From Paenibacillus glycanilyticus (GTDB lineage Bacteria > Bacillota > Bacilli > Paenibacillales > Paenibacillaceae): a stretch of 64,000 nucleotides of DNA. A program made the position numbers and the translations under genes. Below are positions 15,340 to 22,771 of this stretch, one piece after another. The notes beneath the pieces are model-generated. The model was not told the DNA's origin and ran no database searches. It saw only the letters and a list, made by a program, of their open reading frames with translations. Where the stretch lies: positions 251,085-315,084 of the forward strand of contig NZ_BSSQ01000016.1 in assembly GCF_030161375.1 (NCBI RefSeq), written 5' to 3'. The first letter of the stretch is position 1. Each line of letters begins with the position of its first letter.

Positions 15340-16007
15340 TCGATGATGTACCCCATTCCTTTGCGCGTCGCAATGAAATCCTCCAAGCCAAGCAGCGCGA
15401 TTTTGCGGCGCAGCCGGTTGACGTTGACGGTTAACGTATTGTCATCGATGAATTGTTCATCATTCCAGAGCACTTGCATCAGATCGTCGCGGGAGACGAT
15501 CTTCCCGATGTTGCGCATCATGGTTTGCAACACAATAAATTCATTGCGAGAGAGCTCGGCCGCTTTGCCCTCGTATTGCACGGAGGAGTTGGCCAAGTGG
15601 AAAATAAGCTGCCGATGCGACAGCTGCAAGTTATCGTCCTGATACGTATAATTGCGGCGGAGCAGCGCGCTTACCTTTGCGACGAGTACCCCAAGATCAA
15701 ACGGCTTCTGCACGTAATCGTCCCCGCCCATGTTAATGGCCATAATGACATCCATGTTCTGATCGCGGGAAGAGATGAAGATAATCGGGACTTTGGAGAC
15801 CGACCGGATCCGCTGGCACCAATAAAACCCGTCGAACACCGGCAAGTTTACGTCAAGCAGCACCAGATGCGGTTGTTCTGCCTCAAACGCATCTATCACG
15901 TTCTCGAAAGAGGTCAACTCGATTACTTCATATTGCCATTTGCGCAAAGCATCGGCGACAATCCGCCGAATTTTCTCGTCGTCCTCAATGATCATAATCC
16001 GAAACAA
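15336..16007 (-). CDS. BceR-like response regulator, OmpR family
   Basis: Response regulator of 223 residues. The receiver domain has IIEDDEK, the phospho-acceptor in LLDVNLP and the conserved Lys in YVQKPF; the winged helix is at the C-terminus. The start is the TTG at 16007, since AGGAGG lies 8 nt upstream and the length then fits BceR. A longer frame to 16133 runs back into the MFS gene. It is followed by the kinase (4-bp overlap). The start lies 41 bp after the MFS stop codon, so the pair may be read from the MFS transcript as well as from the nearby extended -10 element. Confidence 0.92.
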   Translation of the reverse strand: MFRIMIIEDDEKIRRIVADALRKWQYEVIELTSFENVIDAFEAEQPHLVLLDVNLPVFDGFYWCQRIRSVSKVPIIFISSRDQNMDVIMAINMGGDDYVQKPFDLGVLVAKVSALLRRNYTYQDDNLQLSHRQLIFHLANSSVQYEGKAAELSRNEFIVLQTMMRNIGKIVSRDDLMQVLWNDEQFIDDNTLTVNVNRLRRKIALLGLEDFIATRKGMGYIIE

Positions 16008-16034
16008 CGGTGTTACCTCCTGCTCCAAACGGGC

Positions 16035-16056
16035 TGATATAAGGAAAATTATATCA
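16035..16056 (-). promoter_or_regulatory. 8-bp inverted repeat with extended -10 ahead of the response regulator
   Basis: TGATATAA (16035-16042) and TTATATCA (16049-16056) are perfect inverted copies around GGAAAA. On the minus strand the repeat contains TGATATAAT, a full extended -10 element, about 40 nt before the TTG start. It straddles the MFS stop codon. It may be a promoter with a built-in operator. Confidence 0.5.
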
Positions 16057-17449
16057 TTTTCGCTGCCTTCTTGCTTCGGGAGCGGGAGCTTAAGATTACG
16101 ATAAATGGAATCGCGAGAACCGTAACGATACACGCCGCAATGAACGTATCGTTCATGGCGAGGACGGAAGCGGTCTCCCTAAGCGAAGTTTTCACTTCTC
16201 CTTTCGCGCTTAGCTCCGTCAGATGCGACTGCGTACGAACCGAATAGATGGAGCTGAATATGCCGATTGCGAAGGACGCGATGACCTGGCGAAGCCAGTT
16301 CGTGATGGCGGATGCATGCCCGGTTGATTCCTTCGGTACGGCGCTCATCGAAAGCGTCATAATATTCGGCGAGGAGAAGCCCAGTCCGACATAGCGGCAG
16401 ATCATCCAGCCGATGATGAAGGCGTACGAAGTTGTTAGAGATAATCGGCTAAACGCCCATGTTGCAATAATCAGGAGAAAAGCCCCTCCAAGAAGGGGGT
16501 ATTCGGGACGGATTTTTCCGTGAAGACGACCCGAGAGCAATGAAGCGACAATCATTAACAATGCGCCCGGCAGCATCATAAGCCCTACGGTCAAGGAGGA
16601 TGAGCCTAGGGCATTTTCCATATAGATCGGCAGCAGGAAGGCGCCCGCGTACAGGCCAATGGTCAAGATGCAGTTGACGATAATGCCCCAAGTGAAGGTA
16701 GCGTACTGGAATACCCGAAGGTTAAGGAGCGGGGTTGTTGCCGTCAGCTCCCGCCAAATGAACACGGCGATGCTGATTACGCCAAGTGAAATCCACGTCC
16801 ATCCCCATCCGGAGAACCAGCCGATTTTGTTCCCTTGCGTGAAATACATCATGAGGGACGTGCTGCCCGTCACTACCGTAATCAGACCGGCATAATCAAG
16901 GGTTCCGCCTTTTTTAACCTGCTGCATGGGCAGATAGCGGGAGGCCAGCACGATGGCCAATATCGCAAGCGGGATATTCATGAAGAAAATCGCCTTCCAG
17001 CCGTAATATTCCGTCAGAAGACCGCCCAAAGTCGGGCCAATCGCAGGAGCAAACATGCTGGCTACGCTCCATAAGCTGATGCCAAGCGCTTGTTTTTCCG
17101 CCGGAACGGCTTGATAGACGATCGTAAGCGTCGCAGGGAGAATGGCTCCGCAGAACAAGCCCTGCAAAATCCGGAAGAAGATAAGCGAGCCAATGTTCCA
17201 GGAGCAGCCGCACAAGACGGAGCAAATAAGAAAGCCGACCAAAGCGTACATATAAAGCCGCTTATAGCTGATTTTATCGCCCAAATAACCAACAATCGGG
17301 GCAATCGAACCCATGGCGAGCATAAAACCGGTCGTGACCCATTGCGTATCATTCAGGTCCGCATGAAGATCCTTCATCATAAAGGGAAGGGCGACCGTTA
17401 CCGTTCCCGAATTCAAGATGGAAGAGAAGTTCCCGAAAAAGATAGCCAA
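16049..17449 (-). CDS. MFS drug exporter, DHA2 (EmrB/QacA) type, 5' end interrupted
   Basis: Membrane exporter of the 14-helix proton antiporter family; 466 residues can be read from a TTG at 17449. Family motifs include WVTTGFMLA, the loop GDKISYKR and the motif-C-like GPTLGGLLTEYYGW. The expected start, an ATG at 17491 after GAGG, is separated from this body by an in-frame amber codon at 17461-17459. Before the TTG there is no ribosome site. The gene is therefore either weakly translated from the TTG, dependent on amber read-through, or recently inactivated. Only ten poorly conserved N-terminal residues are lost, so the pump body is intact. A divergent LysR gene is the likely regulator. Confidence 0.8.
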   Translation of the reverse strand: MAIFFGNFSSILNSGTVTVALPFMMKDLHADLNDTQWVTTGFMLAMGSIAPIVGYLGDKISYKRLYMYALVGFLICSVLCGCSWNIGSLIFFRILQGLFCGAILPATLTIVYQAVPAEKQALGISLWSVASMFAPAIGPTLGGLLTEYYGWKAIFFMNIPLAILAIVLASRYLPMQQVKKGGTLDYAGLITVVTGSTSLMMYFTQGNKIGWFSGWGWTWISLGVISIAVFIWRELTATTPLLNLRVFQYATFTWGIIVNCILTIGLYAGAFLLPIYMENALGSSSLTVGLMMLPGALLMIVASLLSGRLHGKIRPEYPLLGGAFLLIIATWAFSRLSLTTSYAFIIGWMICRYVGLGFSSPNIMTLSMSAVPKESTGHASAITNWLRQVIASFAIGIFSSIYSVRTQSHLTELSAKGEVKTSLRETASVLAMNDTFIAACIVTVLAIPFIVILSSRSRSKKAAKMI

Positions 17450-17491
17450 TATGACAAACTAGAACTTGTTGCTGTCTTGCTCTGTATTCAT
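17450..17491 (-). other. Original 5' end of the MFS gene, with amber codon at position 11
   Basis: From the ATG at 17491 the frame reads MNTEQDSNKF and then TAG (17461-17459). It continues in the same frame as FVI into the MFS protein at 17449. The ATG has GAGG about 7 nt upstream. The simplest reading is a point mutation of a sense codon such as CAG. Confidence 0.75.
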
Positions 17492-17547
17492 AAATAACCT
17501 CACACTCCACATTTTTACGTGAGGACGATTATAATATAATTAATTAA

Positions 17548-17577
17548 GATGGCATACCATCCATTTCTGATGGTTAT
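17548..17577. promoter_or_regulatory. LysR-type operator between MFS and lysR genes
   Basis: Three alternating half-sites, GATGG (17548-17552), CCATC (17557-17561) and GATGG (17569-17573). The pair ATACCATC/GATGGTTAT forms an interrupted palindrome of the length usual for LysR regulators. A TATAAT for the MFS direction lies next to it (plus strand 17528-17533, reading leftwards), so an activator bound here would sit by its -35. Confidence 0.6.
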
Positions 17578-17611
17578 ATAAGTAACGCTAATATAAAGGC
17601 AGTGGTTATCC

Positions 17612-18511
17612 ATGAATATTGAACAGTTGGAATACGTGAAGGAGGTTGTCGAGACGAGTTCCATGTCGCTCGCCGCGCAAAACCTCCATGTCTCCCAATC
17701 GGCCATCAGCCAGTCCATATCGCTGCTTGAGAAGGAAATCGGCATTCCTCTCTTCAAGCGTTCGCGCCATGGAACCGTGCCGACCGAAGACGGGAAAAAC
17801 GTGATCGGGAAGATGCTCGAAATTTTGAAAAAAGTGGATGAGATTAAAGACGAGGTACAGTCGATCACTTCGGTCTACAAGGGAGAACTCGTTATTGCAA
17901 CGATTCCGAGCCTCAGCATGACTTTTCTGCCTAAAGCGCTGGCCAGGTTCAAGAAGGATTTTCCCCAGATTAAAGTGATGATTATCGAGCTGGAAAGCCG
18001 GATTGTTATCGACAAAGTGGCCCACGACAAGGCGCATTTGGGCTTAGTCGCCTTGAATCATTATACGAATGACGGATTGCTGGAATCGATCGCCTTCCAC
18101 TCTTTTCAATATAAAGGAGAACTGCAAGTCATTGTTCCCCGCGATTCGGCACTTGCTTTACATAAGGAACTTATGCTGAAGGATCTTGCCGACAATGCAT
18201 TCATTATGTCAGCCAGCGGGTTCTGGGATGGGGTTACGGAAGACATTAGGCAGGCTTGCGGCGATGTAAATGTCATCTTCACGACGACCAATCCCGAAGT
18301 TATCAAACGAAGCGTAGCAGAGGGACTAGGCATTAGCCTGATGTCCAGTCTGATGTTAAGGGATGATCCTTACGTGGAGAGCGGACGAATTGTTTCGATC
18401 CCTCTAGCCGGCTACCGTATGGATGCTAGCGGTACGTTTGGCGGGATTTATTCGAAGAAAAGCAGCCAGCACCGGCTTGCCCGTAAGTTTCTGGAATATA
18501 TCGAGGTGTAA
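17612..18511 (+). CDS. LysR-family transcriptional regulator
   Basis: Regulator of 299 residues. The N-terminal winged helix (about 1-60) has the typical pattern NLHVSQSAISQSISLLEKE with the recognition helix, then a linker helix. A two-lobed periplasmic-binding-like effector domain starts near VIATIPSLSMTFLPKAL. It diverges from the MFS exporter gene at 17449, with a palindrome in between, so it probably activates that pump when it senses a compound. AAAGG lies 11 nt before the ATG, a rather long spacing. Effector unknown. Confidence 0.92.
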   Translation: MNIEQLEYVKEVVETSSMSLAAQNLHVSQSAISQSISLLEKEIGIPLFKRSRHGTVPTEDGKNVIGKMLEILKKVDEIKDEVQSITSVYKGELVIATIPSLSMTFLPKALARFKKDFPQIKVMIIELESRIVIDKVAHDKAHLGLVALNHYTNDGLLESIAFHSFQYKGELQVIVPRDSALALHKELMLKDLADNAFIMSASGFWDGVTEDIRQACGDVNVIFTTTNPEVIKRSVAEGLGISLMSSLMLRDDPYVESGRIVSIPLAGYRMDASGTFGGIYSKKSSQHRLARKFLEYIEV

Positions 18512-18513
18512 AA

Positions 18514-18543
18514 AAGGACTATCCCGATGATGGGATAGTCCTT
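18514..18543. terminator. Shared terminator of lysR and SDR genes
   Basis: Perfect 12-bp stem AAGGACTATCCC/GGGATAGTCCTT around GATGAT. The T run is on the minus strand, so it mainly ends the SDR transcript; the stem also lies right after the LysR stop codon. Confidence 0.85.
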
Positions 18544-18563
18544 GGCACAATCAATCTATGATC

Positions 18564-19322
18564 TTAGTAAGCGGTCCAGCCGGCATCGGCCGTTACGACG
18601 GTACCGTTCACGAAGCTTGCGTCATCCGATGCGAGGAACAATGCAACCTTGGCGATTTCTTCCGGCTCGCCTGCGCGCGGATTTACTTGAATGCCAACCA
18701 TCGCGCGTTCCATGCCAAACGGGCTTGGCGCGTTAATCGAAGTGCCGATGTTTGTATTTACGCCGCCAGGAGCAATCGCATTGCAACGGATGCCTTGCGT
18801 CGCGTATTGGAAGCCAACGTTTTTGGTAAGGCCAACGACGGCATGTTTGGACGCGGTGTAAGCTGCGCCGGCACGGGAACCAAACAAACCTCCGGCGGAA
18901 GCGATATTAACGATAACGCCTGCTTTTTTCTCAAGGAATAGAGGCAATACTTTACGGATCGTGCGCATGGGGCCGGTTGTGTTAACCGCGAAAATCCGCT
19001 CCCAGAGATCGTCCGTCAATTCGGCGGCGGGAACGAAGTTATCCATGATCCCCGCGTTGTTCACGAGAATATCGACGGTACCGTATTTCTCCACGGCTGC
19101 GTCAATCAACTGCTGTACGTCTTCTTCTTTGGCCACATTGGCCGCAACGGCAAGCGCAACGCCGCCTTTTGCTTCAATGCCTTCCACTACGGCTTGCGCG
19201 GCTTCCACGCGCAGGTCGGATACGACCACTTGCGCGCCTTCTGCGGCATACAGCTCGGCAATTGCTTTGCCCATACCCGAAGCGGCGCCTGTCACTACTG
19301 CAACTTTACCTGTTAGTCTCAT
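18564..19322 (-). CDS. Short-chain dehydrogenase/reductase (classical SDR)
   Basis: Cytoplasmic NAD(P)-dependent oxidoreductase of 252 residues. The Rossmann motif is TGAASGMG (about 11-18). NNAG is present. The catalytic set is Ser in SAGGLFG and Tyr-x3-Lys in YTASK. SDLRVE after the second strand, with an acidic residue, favours NAD(H), though this is only a hint. Substrate unknown; annotation as a sugar or 3-oxoacyl reductase would be a guess. Divergent from the TetR gene at 19549, which may control it. Confidence 0.93.
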   Translation of the reverse strand: MRLTGKVAVVTGAASGMGKAIAELYAAEGAQVVVSDLRVEAAQAVVEGIEAKGGVALAVAANVAKEEDVQQLIDAAVEKYGTVDILVNNAGIMDNFVPAAELTDDLWERIFAVNTTGPMRTIRKVLPLFLEKKAGVIVNIASAGGLFGSRAGAAYTASKHAVVGLTKNVGFQYATQGIRCNAIAPGGVNTNIGTSINAPSPFGMERAMVGIQVNPRAGEPEEIAKVALFLASDDASFVNGTVVTADAGWTAY

Positions 19323-19414
19323 CGTTTATTCCTCCCGGTATAATGTGGCTCCTATACTTGTCCTTCATGCGAAGGTTTAGAAAAATAAAGTTTTTTTTCA
19401 ACAGTTGTTGGTTA

Positions 19415-19499
19415 TTCGTACATCTGTTTGTTTTTAGTATAATAAAGGCATAGGACAAGCCTCAATCAGTAAAACTTCATGAATTGTGCGTTAACGAAC
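19415..19499 (+). promoter_or_regulatory. Candidate promoter and palindrome ahead of tetR
   Basis: A TATAAT (19438-19443) with a weak -35 TTCGTA 17 nt upstream points towards the TetR gene. Downstream, GTGCGTTAACGAAC (19486-19499) is a 14-bp palindrome with one mismatched pair, in a place where a TetR protein could block its own transcription. Confidence 0.4.
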
Positions 19500-19548
19500 A
19501 AAATGCATTCCTATGTTCAAAAAAACTTTTTGGAAAAGGAAGAGAGTC

Positions 19549-20151
19549 ATGTCCGATCAGCCTAAAACGATGGACCGCCGGGTTGTTCGCAGCAGGGAAG
19601 CGCTGAAGCAAGCGCTGCTCGCGCTTATGAAGCAGAAGGACTTTGACGAGATATCCATTACGGAAATCGTCGAGCTTGCCAACTATAATCGCGGCACCTT
19701 TTATTCGCATTACGAGAGTAAAGAGGCTTTGCTGGACGATATTATTTACGCTCTCATTGAGGAGCTGCTGCAATCCTTCCGTGCCCCTTACGAGAACGAG
19801 GAGTATTTCAGCATTCATGAGCTGCCGGCCCATTCGGTTAAAATTTTCGAGCATATTCATGAGCACGCCGAGCTGTACACGCTGTTGATGAAGAGCAATG
19901 CCCACTCGCACTTGAGGGAGAAAATGTTTGATGCCATTCGGCAGATTTCGAAGGACGAGCTGGAGCATCCGACGCTGGAAGGGATCAACACGGAGCTGTT
20001 GTCGGTCTATTCGAACCACGCGCTGCTTGGGCTTATTTTTTATTGGATTGAAAACGGGTTGCCTTACACCCCGGCTTATATGCAGGAGCAGCTGGTCAAG
20101 CTGATTCAATGGCGGCCCACCGTCGCCAAGACAAGGAAGAAGTCGACCTGA
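19549..20151 (+). CDS. TetR-family regulator
   Basis: Repressor-type protein of 200 residues. The helix-turn-helix (about 10-55) reads ISITEIVELANYNRGTFYSH, the GTFY core being typical of TetR proteins with a C-terminal 14-like ligand domain. The ATG at 19549 follows GGAAGAGA. A reading from 19513 would add 12 basic residues without a ribosome site. It is followed 30 nt later by a methyltransferase gene on the same strand and diverges from the SDR gene at 18564-19322. Ligand unknown. Confidence 0.9.
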   Translation: MSDQPKTMDRRVVRSREALKQALLALMKQKDFDEISITEIVELANYNRGTFYSHYESKEALLDDIIYALIEELLQSFRAPYENEEYFSIHELPAHSVKIFEHIHEHAELYTLLMKSNAHSHLREKMFDAIRQISKDELEHPTLEGINTELLSVYSNHALLGLIFYWIENGLPYTPAYMQEQLVKLIQWRPTVAKTRKKST

Positions 20152-20181
20152 TCTATACGATAAGAAGGAGGACAAACCCCT

Positions 20182-20913
20182 ATGAAACAGAACAAATACG
20201 ATGATCCCGATTTTTTCGATAAATACAGCCAGATGGCCCGTTCGGTTGGCGGTCTGGATGCGGCAGGGGAGTGGCATGCTTTGCGGCCCATGCTTCCGAG
20301 CTTGAAGGATACACGTGTGCTGGATCTCGGCTGCGGTTACGGCTGGCATTGCCGTTATGCCAGGGAGCAGGGAGCGCGTTCCGTGCTTGGGATGGATATT
20401 TCGGAGAAAATGATCGAACGCGCCAAATCATTTAACGAAGATGCGGCGGTGACCTATATTCAGGCGGCGATTGAAGATGTCGTCTTTGAACCGGGACAGT
20501 TTGACGTGGTTATCAGCTCGCTTGCGCTTCACTACGTGGAAGATTTCGAAGCGGTATGCCGGAAAATCCATGACAGCCTGACGCCGGGGGGAAGCTTCGT
20601 GCTTTCTATGGAGCATCCCGTATTTACGGCCGTTGCCGCACAGGATTGGCATTACGGACCGGCAGGGGAACGGCTTCATTGGCCGGTTGACCGTTATCAG
20701 GACGAAGGGATGCGGGTTGCCCGATTCCTCGATTCCGATGTCGTGAAATACCACCGCACGGTTGCATCGATAATAAATGGCCTGGTTCAAGCCGGCTTCC
20801 GGATCACGCGGGTTGCGGAGCCGGGCCCTTCCGAGGAAGCACTTGCACAATACCCGGATATGAAAGATGAGACTCGCCGCCCAATTTTTCTATTAATTTC
20901 CGTTCAAAAATAG
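20182..20913 (+). CDS. SAM-dependent methyltransferase, class I
   Basis: Methyltransferase of 243 residues. Motif I VLDLGCGYGWHCRYA (about 44-58) binds S-adenosylmethionine, MDIS is the acidic end of strand 2, and FDVVISSLALHYVED is motif IV. It belongs to the Methyltransf_11/25-like small-molecule group. Substrate unknown. AGGAGG lies well placed before the ATG. The short gap to the TetR gene suggests one transcript. Confidence 0.9.
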   Translation: MKQNKYDDPDFFDKYSQMARSVGGLDAAGEWHALRPMLPSLKDTRVLDLGCGYGWHCRYAREQGARSVLGMDISEKMIERAKSFNEDAAVTYIQAAIEDVVFEPGQFDVVISSLALHYVEDFEAVCRKIHDSLTPGGSFVLSMEHPVFTAVAAQDWHYGPAGERLHWPVDRYQDEGMRVARFLDSDVVKYHRTVASIINGLVQAGFRITRVAEPGPSEEALAQYPDMKDETRRPIFLLISVQK

Positions 20914-20977
20914 TGACATTCGAACTATTTGTGATACCATCAAGGAAGCTAATCTATCGTAACGGAGAGTAACTAGC

Positions 20978-22570
20978 ATGGGAACACCTTACTCAGCAAT
21001 CCTAACCTTGATGGTAACGGCCGGCGTAATCAATATCATTATGGGAATCTATGTGGTATCGAACCGCTCCAAGCAGGCGATGGCGCGGACGTTTATCGCG
21101 ATGTGTTTTCTATCGGCCATTTATATTTTTGGCTCCGCCTTGGAGTTGTCTTCCGGTACTTTGGCAGAAGTGAAGTTCTGGATCGCGGTGGAGTATTTCG
21201 GAATGCCTTTTCTGCCGCCGGTCAGCTTGATGCTCATTATGCATTTTCTTGGCATGGAACGGTTCCTGAAGAAACGGATCCGGTTCCTTATGTACTTGAT
21301 GCCGCTTATTACGCTGGTGCTTGTTCTCACAAATGACCTGCATCACTTCTATTACCGCTCGGTTGAGCTAAATACCGGCCCGGGCATCCATCATGTCGAT
21401 CTTAACGTAGGTCCCTGGTACATTATCCAGGGCGGGTATACGTTCGGCTGCATGATTGGCGGCATTGCTCTATTGCTTCTCTATTGGAACCGGATGAGAT
21501 CCTCCTACCGTCTCCAGCATATCGTGATGCTATTAGGACTCTTGCTGCCAATCATCGGAGACTTTCTTTATTTCGGCAATCTGACGCCGGGTGGAATGGA
21601 CCCGATTCCGGTCATTATGGCGATTACGGCGGCCTTATATATGTGGGGGCTAGTATCCAAAGGCATGCTGAATGTCGCGCCGGTAGCCAGGGACACGTTG
21701 TTCGAGAGCATGAGCGATGGCGTTCTGGTGCTTGACCGGAATAATCGGCTAGTTGACTATAATCCGGCTGCCGCCGCGGTTCTTCCCGCGCTCACGTCTT
21801 CCGCGCTTGGAGAGTCTGTTCTCCCGTTAATGGAGCGGCACACCGAGCTATCGAAGATTGATCTTGATTTCTCGGCTGCCGACGAGTCGTTGCCCCGTAT
21901 TTATGACGAGATCCAATGGACCGTTGGGGAACAGCTCTACTATTATCAGATCCGTTCATCCGTCATCCGGAAGAAAGGCGGGCGGGAGGCAAGCAAGCTG
22001 ATCGTCATGATTGACGTGACCGAGCGGGTTAGACTCCAGGAGCAGCTTCGGGTGTTGGCGTATCATGATGGCTTAACCGGTATATTTAACCGGCGCCATT
22101 TCATTCATCTAAGCGAAGCGCTTCTTCACCAATCGTCGGATCAGGACAAGCCGCTTGCGCTGCTGCTGTTTGATATTGACCATTTCAAGCGGATTAATGA
22201 CGACTATGGACATGATGTTGGAGACCAAGCTCTTCTTCATGTCGTGGAGATTTGCCGGCAGCTGCTTCGCCCGGAGGATGTGTTTGGCCGCTACGGGGGC
22301 GAGGAGTTTGTTGTGGCGATGCCGGGCTTGTCGCAGCAAGAAGCGGAAGCCTGCGCGCAACGGATTCGAAGCGAGATCGCATCGCAGTCGATGGTCGCGG
22401 CGGCAATGGAGCAATCGCTGTCGGTAACCGCCAGCTTTGGGCTAGCGGTTGCCGGAGCGGGCGGCAAGGAAGACGGAAAAGGATTGAATCAGCTGCTGAA
22501 GGCAGCGGATGACGCCTTGTACGAAGCAAAACACAACGGGCGGAATACGGTCCGTCTGGCAGATTTATAA
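20978..22570 (+). CDS. Diguanylate cyclase with 7-helix membrane sensor and PAS domain
   Basis: Membrane protein of 530 residues that should make cyclic di-GMP. Seven membrane helices (about 1-225) of the type also found in histidine kinases are followed by a PAS domain (about 230-345) and a GGDEF domain (about 360-528). The active site is GGEEF in GRYGGEEFVV, and the inhibitory I-site RPED sits five residues before it, so product inhibition is expected. There is no EAL domain. GGAGAG precedes the ATG. A histidine kinase with a similarly helix-rich N-terminus follows at 22772. Signal unknown. Confidence 0.94.
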   Translation: MGTPYSAILTLMVTAGVINIIMGIYVVSNRSKQAMARTFIAMCFLSAIYIFGSALELSSGTLAEVKFWIAVEYFGMPFLPPVSLMLIMHFLGMERFLKKRIRFLMYLMPLITLVLVLTNDLHHFYYRSVELNTGPGIHHVDLNVGPWYIIQGGYTFGCMIGGIALLLLYWNRMRSSYRLQHIVMLLGLLLPIIGDFLYFGNLTPGGMDPIPVIMAITAALYMWGLVSKGMLNVAPVARDTLFESMSDGVLVLDRNNRLVDYNPAAAAVLPALTSSALGESVLPLMERHTELSKIDLDFSAADESLPRIYDEIQWTVGEQLYYYQIRSSVIRKKGGREASKLIVMIDVTERVRLQEQLRVLAYHDGLTGIFNRRHFIHLSEALLHQSSDQDKPLALLLFDIDHFKRINDDYGHDVGDQALLHVVEICRQLLRPEDVFGRYGGEEFVVAMPGLSQQEAEACAQRIRSEIASQSMVAAAMEQSLSVTASFGLAVAGAGGKEDGKGLNQLLKAADDALYEAKHNGRNTVRLADL

Positions 22571-22574
22571 GAGC

Positions 22575-22602
22575 AAGCACCTTCCTGGACGGGGAGGTGC
22601 TT
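22575..22602 (+). terminator. Hairpin after the diguanylate cyclase gene
   Basis: Stem AAGCACCTTCC with GGGGAGGTGCTT (22575-22585, 22591-22602), followed by a weak T-rich tract (ATTTGTT). Confidence 0.65.
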
Positions 22603-22771
22603 ATTTGTTATTCGCCAGGCTCGAAGGATAGCGAATAAAAAGGGATGGTGTCTGTTTTGGAGGAAAAAGTGCGCATGCCGATTCTTTTAGGAGGATTTTA
22701 TAAGTAAAGCTGGAATTATAATTTAAAGATTAACTAGAAATTGTTGGGAAATTGTAAAGGGAGGGACAGGA

